64,000 bases of DNA from Dyadobacter sandarakinus. GTDB taxonomy: Bacteria > Bacteroidota > Bacteroidia > Cytophagales > Spirosomataceae. Where the stretch lies: NCBI RefSeq assembly GCF_016894445.1, contig NZ_CP056775.1:3536001-3600000 (forward strand), written 5' to 3'. The position numbers and the translations under genes are program-made. Positions 37,529 through 46,087 of the stretch are shown in pieces (within the stretch, counting starts at the first letter, position 1; each line of letters begins with the position of its first letter). The notes beneath the pieces were generated by a model. The model was not told the origin of the DNA and made no database searches. It saw only the letters and a list, made by a program, of their open reading frames with translations.

Positions 37529-38524
37529 CTAGCCGCCAATGGCAATCATTTCGCGGTTCTGCTCGTAGTCAGTGCGGGCTTGTTTTTCCTGGAAACCAAT
37601 ATGTCCTCCATGCGCGAAATGCTTTTTACGAAAATGATTGTATATCAATGATCTCACATCCTCTCCCCTGCGCAGCGGGGTAAGCAGGTCCGCTTCCGAT
37701 GTATCAAAAAGGCAGTTTTTCAGTTTGCCGTCAGCCGTAAGCCTGATCCGGTTACAGCCTGCGCAAAATGGCTGCGTAACGGTACCGATAATCCCGAAGG
37801 TACCTGCCCCGCCCTCCACTCTGAACCTGCGCGCAGTATCGTGGGCTTCACCCGGCAATGCTTCAAATGCATATTCCTGCCCGATCCCGCTCAGCAAATC
37901 GGCGTAGGAAACAATCTTGGACATATCCCACTGATTGCCTTTGAATGGCATAAACTCAATAAAGCGCACGTGCAGATTAGGTTGTGCGGCGGTGAGTCTT
38001 ACAAAATCATTGACCTCATCCTCATTCACTCCTTTCATCACCACCATGTTCAGCTTCACTACAAAGCCCGCTTCCAAAAGCAGGTCAATGTTGTGCATGG
38101 TCTTAGAAAAAAGATCGCGCTTGGTGACCTGCTGAAAACGCTCGCGCTTCAAGGTATCCAGACTCACATTTAAAGAAGTTACTCCCGCATTTTTCAGGGC
38201 AGGAATATACTGTTCTGCGTAGATCGCATTGGTAGTAAGGGTCAGGGAAGCAGGCAGTTTACCCAAACTTTCCATGATCTGACCGACATCCTTCCGCACC
38301 AGCGGCTCTCCTCCGGTAAGCCGGATCTTTTCGACACCCATTTCCACCAGTATGCCCGCCAGCACCTCGATTTCGTCGGCTTGCATCAACCATTTGGAAG
38401 GCATAAACTGCATTTCTTCCTGCGGCATGCAATAGGTGCAGCGCAGGTTACACTTATCCGTGAGCGAGATACGCAGATAAGTATGCTTGCGGCCAAATGT
38501 GTCGAGAATCGGTAATGTCATCAA
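37529..38524 (-). CDS. moaA: GTP 3',8-cyclase MoaA
   Basis: Radical-SAM enzyme that starts molybdopterin synthesis by converting GTP to 3',8-cyclo-GTP. The 331-residue protein has the N-terminal cluster Cys25, Cys29, Cys32 in KCNLRCTYCMP, the second cluster in PFCAGCNRIRLTADGKLKNC, and the C-terminal GG needed for activity. It is the last gene of the moa operon; its ATG overlaps the moaCB stop in ATGA. Confidence 0.97.
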   Translation of the reverse strand: MMTLPILDTFGRKHTYLRISLTDKCNLRCTYCMPQEEMQFMPSKWLMQADEIEVLAGILVEMGVEKIRLTGGEPLVRKDVGQIMESLGKLPASLTLTTNAIYAEQYIPALKNAGVTSLNVSLDTLKRERFQQVTKRDLFSKTMHNIDLLLEAGFVVKLNMVVMKGVNEDEVNDFVRLTAAQPNLHVRFIEFMPFKGNQWDMSKIVSYADLLSGIGQEYAFEALPGEAHDTARRFRVEGGAGTFGIIGTVTQPFCAGCNRIRLTADGKLKNCLFDTSEADLLTPLRRGEDVRSLIYNHFRKKHFAHGGHIGFQEKQARTDYEQNREMIAIGG

Positions 38525-39435
38525 ACCTGATCGTGTCTGTTTCCTTCGAGAACGCTGAAAACGTGTAATACGTGCGGAAAAAGTGCATCCATATATTCTG
38601 TCACACCGCCGGTACTGCCCGGCATGGTGATCACCAGCGTATTTCCGACAAACCCGGCCGACGAGCGCGATAGCATAGCAGTAAGTATACGCTGCTGCCC
38701 GTACTGGCGTGCAACTTCTGCTATTCCGGGAATAGGCCTGTCAATAAGCGCATCCACAGCTTCGGGAGTAACATCTCTTTCCGAAAGGCCGGTCCCGCCT
38801 GTGATCAGCACCAGACGGAAGCCGGTGCTGCAAAGAGCAAGGACCTTATCACGGATAAGTTGTACATCGTCCGGAACAATGCTGTAATCAGCAGCCTGCA
38901 AGTTCCATTCTTTCAGTTTTTCGATAATGCGTTTGCCGGATTTGTCTTCTCCCAATCCGCTGCTGATACTGTCCGAACATACAACCACAGCGGTTTTCAG
39001 GTTTGCCGGCACCGGCTTGCGGTCGCTTTTTCCGCCTTTCTTTTCGAGCAATCTGATGTTTTTTATTTCAACACCCTTGTCGATCGGTTTGAGCATGTCG
39101 TACATCGTAAGCGCCACAACCGACGCGCCGTGCATAGCCTCCACCTCTACACCGGTTTTGTATATCGTTTTAACCGTAAGCTCAATGATAATATCCAGGC
39201 TCTCAATCCTGTACTGCACGCCGGTATATTCAACCGGGATAGGATGGCAGTCGGGCAGCAAATCGGGGGTTTTCTTCACCGCCAGAAACCCGGCAGCCTT
39301 CGCCATTTCAAATACATCTCCCTTCGGCACAATGCGCTTCTGAATGGCTTCAATGGTCTCGGCCTTGCTGACCTGCACAATAGCCTGGGCAGTAGCAATG
39401 CGGAGTGTGGGCGATTTGTGGGTAATGTCGACCAA
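38521..39435 (-). CDS. moaCB: Fused MoaC / MogA(MoaB): cyclic pyranopterin monophosphate synthase and molybdopterin adenylyltransferase-like
   Basis: A 304-residue fusion. Residues 1-155 are MoaC (LLPDCHPIPV, EVEAMHGASVVALTMYDMLK), which forms cPMP with MoaA; residues 160-304 are MogA/MoaB-like (ITGGTGLSERDVTPEAVDAL), which adenylates or binds molybdopterin. The fusion links an early and a late step, a combination reported in Bacteroidota and some actinobacteria. It is separated from moaE by a 151-bp low-complexity spacer, the only large gap in the operon. Confidence 0.94.
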   Translation of the reverse strand: MVDITHKSPTLRIATAQAIVQVSKAETIEAIQKRIVPKGDVFEMAKAAGFLAVKKTPDLLPDCHPIPVEYTGVQYRIESLDIIIELTVKTIYKTGVEVEAMHGASVVALTMYDMLKPIDKGVEIKNIRLLEKKGGKSDRKPVPANLKTAVVVCSDSISSGLGEDKSGKRIIEKLKEWNLQAADYSIVPDDVQLIRDKVLALCSTGFRLVLITGGTGLSERDVTPEAVDALIDRPIPGIAEVARQYGQQRILTAMLSRSSAGFVGNTLVITMPGSTGGVTEYMDALFPHVLHVFSVLEGNRHDQV

Positions 39436-39442
39436 GTTTAAT

Positions 39443-39586
39443 GATTGAATGATTGAATGACTGAATGTTTGAGGGAGGGAGTAGTGGGTGAGTTAGTCGT
39501 TAGTGAGTTAGTGAGGGAGTGAGTTAGTGATTTTTTATCCTCTTTTCTCCCTTTCTCCTTCCTCCCTTCCTCCTTCCTCCTCCTCC
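39443..39586. repeat. Period-8 repeats and polypyrimidine tract between moaE and moaCB
   Basis: Three direct octamers (GATTGAAT twice, GACTGAAT; 39443-39466), then an octamer family GAGTTAGT and variants at 39490-39528, then 56 bp of almost pure pyrimidine (39531-39586). The octamers lie 8-31 bp before the moaCB start codon on the minus strand. Confidence 0.8.
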
Positions 39587-40036
39587 CTAACTATTCTCCT
39601 TCCAAATGTACTTACCTTCCCCGCCGATCAGTTCTTTTCCGAAGATGGGGACTTTGGTTTTGATTTCTTCTACGATAAACTCCGAGGCTTCAAAAGCGGC
39701 GCGGCGGTGGGATGATGAGACAAATACAAACAGGCTTACCTCACCTGTGGGAACAATGCCGAGACTGTGATAAATGTGGAGGCAAACCAGATCGAATTTT
39801 GCAAAGGCGGCTTCCCTGATTTCGTGAAAAGCCTGCTCGGCCATGGGTTCATAGGCGGAGTATTCAATGCCGGTTACGGCACCTTCCGGTTTCTGATCGG
39901 CACGGATCTGCCCCAGGAAAATGGCATGAGCGCCAATGCTGGTTTTTTGCTGATGACTGGCCACAGACTTCGATATAAACTCCGGACTGACCGGCCCCTG
40001 AACGAAGACTTTTTTAGGCTTGTGCGTTTTTTCCAT
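39587..40036 (-). CDS. moaE: Molybdopterin synthase catalytic subunit MoaE
   Basis: The large subunit of molybdopterin synthase; it transfers two sulfurs from MoaD thiocarboxylate to cPMP. In 149 residues the family blocks GAHAIFLGQIRAD, HRIGxVPTGE-like HSLGIVPTGEVSLFVFVSSSHR, and the C-terminal active-site segment KELIGGEGKYIWKEN with the essential lysine are clear. It lies 11 bp from moaD. Confidence 0.95.
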   Translation of the reverse strand: MEKTHKPKKVFVQGPVSPEFISKSVASHQQKTSIGAHAIFLGQIRADQKPEGAVTGIEYSAYEPMAEQAFHEIREAAFAKFDLVCLHIYHSLGIVPTGEVSLFVFVSSSHRRAAFEASEFIVEEIKTKVPIFGKELIGGEGKYIWKENS

Positions 40037-40047
40037 TATTTACAAAA

Positions 40048-40287
40048 TCATCCTCCCGCAAACGGAGGCAGCAATGCAATCTCTGCATGTGCTTCTACCG
40101 GCGCGAGATCATCCGCTATCTGCTGGTTTACAGCTATCTTAAACTTACGTTCCCGCATGGCAGGGTACTTGTCTGTGATCAGCCCGCGCAGCTGCCCCAC
40201 GGTCAGCCGGCCATCCTCATCCAGCAACTCTTCCGACCGGCCTGCAATTTCGGCCAGCATTCCATAGTAAGTAATCCGAAAGCTCAT
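40048..40287 (-). CDS. moaD: Molybdopterin synthase sulfur carrier subunit MoaD
   Basis: A 79-residue ubiquitin-fold sulfur carrier ending in FAGG, the terminus that becomes a thiocarboxylate. IAVNQQIADDLAPVEAHAEIALLPPFAGG is the usual closing stretch. It is adjacent to moaE and moeA. No MoeB-type activating enzyme is encoded in the window. Confidence 0.93.
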   Translation of the reverse strand: MSFRITYYGMLAEIAGRSEELLDEDGRLTVGQLRGLITDKYPAMRERKFKIAVNQQIADDLAPVEAHAEIALLPPFAGG

Positions 40288-40311
40288 TTAATTCTGTTTC
40301 GTTTAAGTACC

Positions 40312-41502
40312 TCAGTCGGGTAGCAGGTGCACTTCCACCAGCTCTCCTGCCTGCACGGTGTTTTGTTCTGCCGGCAGGTATATGAGTGCATTGGCGGCCG
40401 CAAACGAGCGTAAAGCAAATGACTCCTGCCCTTCCAAAGGTATTACATATTCACCTTCAACGTAAGCTTTCAGAAATTCATCCCGGTCCCCGTCAAATGA
40501 ATACGGGTTTTTGACAGGCATCCTGATTTTTCTGACAAAAGGATCGGGAAAGCCGCTCATCATCCTGACTGCCGGCAGCACGTACTCATAAAAACAAACC
40601 AGGGTGGACGCCGGATTTCCTGGCAAGGCAAAATACAGGGTAGTGTCCTTTCTGGCAAACAGCAGGGGTTTACCTGGTTTTTGTTTTACTTTATAAAAGA
40701 TGGTCTCGGCTCCGATTTCACCCAATGCCTGACCCACGTAGTCGTAGTCACCAACCGAAATTCCACCATTGATCAGCACCAGGTCAAAATCTTTCGTCAG
40801 CTTTTCCAATGCCTCAATGGTAGACCGGCTGTCATCTTGGGTGTAGGACAATGCTACTTCCGTAACACCTTCCCTGGCCAGCGCAGCCACGACCATGCCT
40901 GAGTTGGATTCGTAAATTTTACCCGGTACCAGCAGTTCGCCGGGCTGCAGCAGCTCGTCGCCGGTCAGTAGCATGGCCACGCGCGGCTTGCGGTACACGG
41001 TTACCTGCTGCACATTCAACCCTCTCAAAAATCCGATCGCGCCCGGAGAAAGGCGGGTACCTGCTTTGAGGGCTACTTCTCCCTCACGGATCTGCTGACC
41101 TACCCTGCGGATGTTTTTGCCATCAGGTACGGGAAATTCCTGCAAAGTAACCTTCCCGTTGACTGCCGAAGTATGCTCCTGCATGATGACGGCGGTAGCA
41201 CCCTCAGGGACGGGCGCGCCGGTAAAAATGCGGCATGCCTGTCCGGGATGTAATGCGGGAACCTGGGCCTGGCCGGCTCTTGACTCACCCCGGATACTCA
41301 AAACGATGCCTTTTTCCACAACATCGGTATGCAGAATAGCATAACCATCCATGGATGACTGCCTGAACGTTGGAAGCGAGATCGGAGCGGCAATATCTTC
41401 GGCCAGCACGAAACCAGAAGCCGCCGAAAGATCCCGGACCTGTACTGGCAGTAATTTTGTATGGGCAGCGACCCGCTGTTTTGCCTCCTGAACTGTAACC
41501 AT
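40312..41502 (-). CDS. moeA: Molybdopterin molybdenumtransferase MoeA
   Basis: Inserts molybdate into adenylated molybdopterin. The 396-residue protein shows the MoeA blocks: SMDGYAILH, GPIF-like IFTGAPVPEGATAVIMQEHT, LTGDELLQPGE, INGGISVGDYDYVGQAL and the C-terminal domain IV with LPGNPASTLVCFYEYVLP. I place the start at MVTVQEAKQRVAAH; an in-frame ATG at 41541 adds 13 atypical residues. It is the first gene of the moa operon. Confidence 0.93.
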   Translation of the reverse strand: MVTVQEAKQRVAAHTKLLPVQVRDLSAASGFVLAEDIAAPISLPTFRQSSMDGYAILHTDVVEKGIVLSIRGESRAGQAQVPALHPGQACRIFTGAPVPEGATAVIMQEHTSAVNGKVTLQEFPVPDGKNIRRVGQQIREGEVALKAGTRLSPGAIGFLRGLNVQQVTVYRKPRVAMLLTGDELLQPGELLVPGKIYESNSGMVVAALAREGVTEVALSYTQDDSRSTIEALEKLTKDFDLVLINGGISVGDYDYVGQALGEIGAETIFYKVKQKPGKPLLFARKDTTLYFALPGNPASTLVCFYEYVLPAVRMMSGFPDPFVRKIRMPVKNPYSFDGDRDEFLKAYVEGEYVIPLEGQESFALRSFAAANALIYLPAEQNTVQAGELVEVHLLPD

Positions 41503-41942
41503 TTTGCGGTAAAATGTATCAGTGCAAGATAATGTTTCCACCGGGAAACCAGCTGAACAAATTGGAGGCGATCATAGAATTTTACCTGAAAACCAAGAAA
41601 GCACCTGGCTACATGTTACCAAAAAAAACCATAACATTCTGATTATCAGTAAACAAAAATATTTTTCTATATATAAGCCTTTGATTCTTGTTTTTTGCCG
41701 GCATTCTGCAGAACAGTGCAGCAGCAAGCGAAAATTCTGAGTAAAGATGCCCGGGCGCGGATTTTGTGCAGTAAATCAAAAAGGCAGCCAAATGGAAGCA
41801 TCTTGAATTAATACTATACGAAAATACGTAAGTATTTGATTCATAGCAGGTTAAACATAAAAGGAAATATTATTTGTTCAACCACGTTATCTTTGCACTC
41901 CGGCTGAAAGCCTTAACTGATGTTTCACGAAATAAAACATGC
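41503..41942. other. Divergent AT-rich intergenic region
   Basis: The 440-bp space between moeA and the lytic transglycosylase gene has no convincing gene. It contains the -7 box TATCTTTG at 41888-41895 for the rightward gene and AT-rich stretches (AAAAATATTTTT near 41658). No recognisable molybdenum-cofactor riboswitch (Moco motif) is visible before moeA, but I could not exclude one by eye. Confidence 0.45.
41888..41895 (+). promoter_or_regulatory. -7 box of the lytic transglycosylase gene
   Basis: TATCTTTG, a perfect TAnnTTTG; no TTTG at the usual upstream distance. It places transcription start after the in-frame ATG at 41874, so translation must begin at 41943. Confidence 0.45.
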
Positions 41943-42713
41943 ATGATTAGACTTATCTTTATGGCCTTCTCAATCGCAATATTCGGCAAGCTGCCGGTGC
42001 GCGAGGTGGAGGTGGAAAAGAAGGAACTGAAAGAAACCAGCATCATTGATTCAGATCTTCTTGCTATTGACTTCTGTGGAGAAGCGATCCCGTTATCGGA
42101 GCTTCGAATTGCCGAGCGATACCAGAACACGATCAGGAATTACGATAATCCCACCTTTCGTAAGCTGATGACCAGGACCCAAAAGAGAATGCGGATTATT
42201 GAGCCCATTCTGAAAAAGTACGGAGTACCAGCCGATTTTAAATACATTCCTTTGATAGAGAGCGAAATGAGCGACGAAGTAACGTCGCGGCGGGGCGCAG
42301 GAGGTTACTGGCAAATGATGCCCTCCACTGCCAAATCGCTCGGGCTGGTAGTAAATGACACCAGGGACGATCGCAAACATCTTGTAAAATCAACCCATGC
42401 AGCGGGTAAATATCTGCGGGAGCTGCACCGCCAGCTTGGATCATGGACACTGGTTGCCGCTGCCTACAATGCCGGTCCAACCCACATCCAGAACCGGATG
42501 GATTCCCAGAACAAAAACAACTACTTCAAGCTGCGCCTGAATACCGAAACTGCCAGGTATATTTATAAACTGCTTGCAGTGAAAGAGTGGTTTTCAAACC
42601 CGGAAAGAAGCCGCGAATGGGTAAACGGCGATGTACTCAGCCGGATTGCCGATTTCAAAACGGAACAGGAAAAAGCAGGTACGCAGCTGGCCAAAACACT
42701 TGCCGGCTCCTAG
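41943..42713 (+). CDS. Lytic transglycosylase (SLT domain, MltD-like)
   Basis: A 256-residue secreted or anchored murein lytic transglycosylase. The N-terminus MIRLIFMAFSIAIFG is a signal or anchor. The catalytic glutamate is Glu106 in YIPLIESEMS, followed by GAGGYWQMMPSTAKSLGL and LVAAAYNAGPTHIQ, which are diagnostic of SLT-family (MltD/MltC-like) enzymes. There is no LysM domain, unlike E. coli MltD. Monocistronic, with a hairpin terminator. Confidence 0.88.
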   Translation: MIRLIFMAFSIAIFGKLPVREVEVEKKELKETSIIDSDLLAIDFCGEAIPLSELRIAERYQNTIRNYDNPTFRKLMTRTQKRMRIIEPILKKYGVPADFKYIPLIESEMSDEVTSRRGAGGYWQMMPSTAKSLGLVVNDTRDDRKHLVKSTHAAGKYLRELHRQLGSWTLVAAAYNAGPTHIQNRMDSQNKNNYFKLRLNTETARYIYKLLAVKEWFSNPERSREWVNGDVLSRIADFKTEQEKAGTQLAKTLAGS

Positions 42714-42747
42714 AAATCCAGATTATTTATTTGATTTGAATGCCGCG

Positions 42748-42768
42748 AAAGGGATAGTTTATCCCTTT
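42748..42768 (+). terminator. Terminator of the lytic transglycosylase gene
   Basis: AAAGGGATA, GTT loop, TATCCCTTT, then CTTTG: a 9-bp perfect stem 34 bp after the stop. Confidence 0.6.
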
Positions 42769-42840
42769 CTTTGTGTTGTTATAGGTGCCGGAAAATAGTG
42801 CGGCAAATTGAAGTAATCCATTTTATTCTCAAACTCTGAT

Positions 42841-43284
42841 ATGACAAAAGCAGAAATGATCACCGACAAAGGGACCATGCTGATCGAACTATACGATGAG
42901 GATGCGCCAGGAACGGTAAAGAACTTTGTTGACCTTTCAAAAAAAGGCTTTTACGACGGACTGATATTCCACCGCGTAATTCCTGATTTCATGATCCAGG
43001 GCGGCGATCCTACCGGCACAGGCCGCGGGGGACCTGGATATCAGATCAAATGCGAGCTTACCGGCGAAAAGCAATTCCATGACCGTGGTGTACTTTCCAT
43101 GGCTCATGCAGGACGGGATACCGGTGGTTCACAGTTCTTTATCTGTCACAGCCGCAAAAACACCGCTCACTTGGACCGCAACCATACATGCTTCGGTAAA
43201 GTAGTGGAAGGCGTGGAAACAGTAGACGAGATCCGTCAGGGCGACAAAATCCAGAAGATCACGATTATTGAAGAAGAGGCATAG
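42841..43284 (+). CDS. Peptidyl-prolyl cis-trans isomerase, cyclophilin type
   Basis: A 147-residue cyclophilin without a signal peptide, so cytoplasmic. The active-site blocks are all present: [46 protein letters not shown] and [15 protein letters not shown]. It speeds proline isomerisation during protein folding. The family's closest members are PpiB-like. Strong terminator follows. Confidence 0.95.
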   Translation: MTKAEMITDKGTMLIELYDEDAPGTVKNFVDLSKKGFYDGLIFHRVIPDFMIQGGDPTGTGRGGPGYQIKCELTGEKQFHDRGVLSMAHAGRDTGGSQFFICHSRKNTAHLDRNHTCFGKVVEGVETVDEIRQGDKIQKITIIEEEA

Positions 43285-43306
43285 TTTCCGCCGTCTGATT
43301 AAATGC

Positions 43307-43330
43307 AAAAAGGCCCTTCCGGGCCTTTTT
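43307..43330. terminator. Bidirectional terminator between cyclophilin and symporter
   Basis: AAAAAGGCCC, TTCC loop, GGGCCTTTTT followed by TTATG: a 10-bp perfect stem with a T-run on both strands. Confidence 0.9.
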
Positions 43331-43352
43331 TTATGCTGTATGACTAACCTTT

Positions 43353-44972
43353 CTACCAGAACTGTGCATAGAGGAATGAAATGATTGTAATGACCACCAC
43401 GGCTCCGATCACAAAGGATTTGTGCGGCATAAACATGGAAGAATCAATCGCCAGACCTTTGCGCTCGTCGGGCAATACCAGTCCGAGGATCACCATCACC
43501 ACCACGCAGATCAGGAACACAATCCCCATACGATCCAGGAATGGCACCTGCGACCAGTCGGCAAATGGAAATACGTTGTTATGCATGGCCAGCGCGATCA
43601 GGAACCCGCCCACGATCGCAAACAATGCTCCGGCAGAGTTGGTCCTTTTCCAGAAAAAGCCCATAATGAATGAAGCAAAAATCCCAGGCGACAGCAGCCC
43701 AGTCATTTCCTGAATAAACTGGAAACCACCTTTTTTGTCAATGCCCATGTAAGGAGAAATCACAATAGCCAGGATCATTGAGATCACGACTACGAGCCGG
43801 CCGATGCGTACCAATGTTTGCTCACTCGCATCCTTGCCGATATAATTTTTAAAGATATCGAGTGTAAAGATGGTTGAAATACTGTTGGCTTTTCCGGCCA
43901 GCGATGCGACCACGGCCGCTGTAAGTGCCGCAAAAGAAAGTCCTTTCAAGCCCGACGGAAGCAGGTTGAGCAAAACAGGATAGGCTCTGTCTGCATTGAT
44001 TGTACCATCTGAACCAAGCATTTCGGCCTGAAACATTCCTTTGCTGTACAATGCATAAGCAGCAATACCCGGCAATACCACGATCACAGGCATCAGCAGT
44101 TTAAGAAAAGCCGCGAAAAGAATTCCATTCCGCGCAGTTTTCAGGTCGGCACCGAGCGCACGCTGGGTAATATACTGATTACAGCCCCAGTAGTTCAGGT
44201 TCACGATCCACATACCACCCAGCAGTACTGCCAATCCCGGCAGCTGCATATAAAACGGACTGCTTTTCGGGAAGATCATGTGAAAGTGATCATCGTGGTT
44301 TTCACGCATCACCTTAATTCCATTGAGAACGCCCTGAACTCCCGCATTGTCGGATACAAGATTGATGGCCAGATAAGTTGTTGCCAAACCTCCGATCACG
44401 AGGAAGAACACCTGAATTACGTCTGTAAAGCCGATTACCTTCATACCGCCTATCGTAATAATGACTGCAAAAACAGCCAGCGCAATCATACAAACCTGAA
44501 AATTGAGTCCGGAAATTTCGGAAACGGCCAGTGCACCCAGGTAAAGGATGGACGTAAGGTTAACAATAATGTAAAGTGCAAGCCAGAAAACCGCCATAAT
44601 AAGGCTGACCGTACGATTGTACCGCTGATTAAGAAACTGCGGCATGGTGTAGATCCTGTTTTTCAGGTAAATAGGCATAAAAAATACCGCTACGATCACC
44701 AGCGTTGCGGCAGCCATCCACTCATAGGTTGATATTCCAAGCCCCATTGAAAATCCGTTACCCGACATTCCGATAAACTGCTCGGCCGAAATGTTGGACG
44801 CAATCAGCGAAGCCCCGATAGCCCACCAGGTCAGTGAACCCTCGGCCAGAAAAAAGTCAGTCGTCGACTCGTTTTGCGTTTTCTTACGTTGATAAATCCA
44901 ATACCCATATCCGGACACTACAATGAAATAGAAGAAGAAGACGATGTAGTCAAGGGTTTGTAATTGTTGCAT
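43353..44972 (-). CDS. Sodium:solute symporter (SSS family, SGLT-like)
   Basis: A 539-residue transporter with about 14 transmembrane helices. Recognisable blocks: YIVFFFYFIVVSGYGYWIYQ (TM1), SGLT-type core AIGASLIASNISAEQFIGMSG, NLNYWGCNQYITQRALGA and ALTAAVVASLAGKANSISTIFTLDI. The last two resemble the galactose/glucose branch (vSGLT), suggesting a sugar or sugar-acid substrate, but that is inference. It stands alone; a metabolic partner is not adjacent. Confidence 0.92.
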   Translation of the reverse strand: MQQLQTLDYIVFFFYFIVVSGYGYWIYQRKKTQNESTTDFFLAEGSLTWWAIGASLIASNISAEQFIGMSGNGFSMGLGISTYEWMAAATLVIVAVFFMPIYLKNRIYTMPQFLNQRYNRTVSLIMAVFWLALYIIVNLTSILYLGALAVSEISGLNFQVCMIALAVFAVIITIGGMKVIGFTDVIQVFFLVIGGLATTYLAINLVSDNAGVQGVLNGIKVMRENHDDHFHMIFPKSSPFYMQLPGLAVLLGGMWIVNLNYWGCNQYITQRALGADLKTARNGILFAAFLKLLMPVIVVLPGIAAYALYSKGMFQAEMLGSDGTINADRAYPVLLNLLPSGLKGLSFAALTAAVVASLAGKANSISTIFTLDIFKNYIGKDASEQTLVRIGRLVVVISMILAIVISPYMGIDKKGGFQFIQEMTGLLSPGIFASFIMGFFWKRTNSAGALFAIVGGFLIALAMHNNVFPFADWSQVPFLDRMGIVFLICVVVMVILGLVLPDERKGLAIDSSMFMPHKSFVIGAVVVITIISFLYAQFW

Positions 44973-45132
44973 TGATATTTAAAAGTAAATGAATGAGAAA
45001 ACCGGATTGGCCTGAGCCGAAAGGTACATTAATTTCCGAAAATAGTACAAAATGAAATCATCCGTATACTGCCCGTTTGTAATTTTAAAAAGCAGCTCAT
45101 AAATATAGCTACTCCATGAGTTTAGGAAAGCG

Positions 45133-46005
45133 TTACCCGGATATTTTCTTACCATCGGGAAAGCGGAGCGGGTTAGTAGGCAGCTTTTTGAACAGGATAG
45201 ATTTTCGTCTGCTTTGTACAGCCTCATAAGCGTCTTCAAATGACTTGCCCTGCTGCATCTGCTCTAAGAATACCGATAACCCGTTAGCCTCCGATAATAC
45301 AAGCCAGTATGCCACTTCCATCCCGGAAGACATGTAGGCGAGCATGACCTGTCGCTGCCCGCCGCTAAAAAAATCATTGAGCCACTCCATATCGCGCAAC
45401 TCGGTCAGCTCCTGCCCGCCGCCTGTGTAGTACTGCCATTCATCCATATAATCCAGATAACGGCCGATAGGATCGGGATTGTTGACAAAACGTTTGTCGA
45501 GCATGAGCGCCAGGCCTTCGTTGAACCATTGCGGCACCCGGGTAGTTACTTTCCACCATCCGAGGCGCGTCAGCAGCTCCATGTGGCTGAGCTCGTGACT
45601 GGCCACATCCACATTGGCATCCTGCCCGTTCAGCACCACAAACCCGCTGCCCCAGGGCGTACCTATACTGCACCCGGCACCTTCATTGCTGCTGCAATAC
45701 CTGCGGTACTCGTCGGGGCGATTGCAAATGATAAAGACGGGTTTGGATTTTTTTCCATGGTAAAATGAATCAACCCGGGCTTCGGCCAGCGCGATGGTAC
45801 GGTTGATTTTCCTGTAATGCTTAGGAGATATGCCGGGACTGAAATAATGCCGGTCGCCCGCTTCCTGAAAGCTGGAAAACCGGATCATTTCACAATAAAA
45901 GATCTGCGGGTACAGGAAGAAGAAGCTTGCAGCAAGCACAAAAAATCCGGTCAGAAGAATTTTACCTGTGCGGAAAATGGCTCTGACCGGATGATTTTTT
46001 TTCAA
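45133..46005 (-). CDS. Membrane-anchored HExxH protein, gluzincin-like metallopeptidase
   Basis: A 290-residue protein with one N-terminal membrane segment (about 14-34) and a periplasmic domain. His137-Glu138-Leu-Ser-His141 in VASHELSHMELL followed by Glu163 in WFNEGLA gives the zinc-binding pattern HExxH...E of gluzincins. Two Cys at 104 and 112 may form a disulfide. I do not know its family by name or its substrate. Start and stop are clear; a palindromic repeat lies just upstream. Confidence 0.7.
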   Translation of the reverse strand: MKKNHPVRAIFRTGKILLTGFFVLAASFFFLYPQIFYCEMIRFSSFQEAGDRHYFSPGISPKHYRKINRTIALAEARVDSFYHGKKSKPVFIICNRPDEYRRYCSSNEGAGCSIGTPWGSGFVVLNGQDANVDVASHELSHMELLTRLGWWKVTTRVPQWFNEGLALMLDKRFVNNPDPIGRYLDYMDEWQYYTGGGQELTELRDMEWLNDFFSGGQRQVMLAYMSSGMEVAYWLVLSEANGLSVFLEQMQQGKSFEDAYEAVQSRRKSILFKKLPTNPLRFPDGKKISG

Positions 46006-46023
46006 TGTATACTATGTTTTCCC

Positions 46024-46080
46024 GCCACGAATGCACGGATTTTCACGGATTGTATTCGTGTTCATCCGTGCATCAGTGGC
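46024..46080. repeat. 57-bp imperfect palindrome (REP-like element)
   Basis: Arms of 27 bp beginning GCCACGAATGCACGGAT and ending with the imperfect complement ATCCGTGCATCAGTGGC; a few mismatches, short centre. It lies 7 bp after the purH stop and could act as terminator or as a dispersed intergenic repeat. Confidence 0.7.
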
Positions 46081-46087
46081 AAAAAGA

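Noticed and set aside
39443..39586. CRISPR array
   Set aside because: The octamer repeats have no spacers of constant length, are shorter than CRISPR repeats and have no cas gene nearby.
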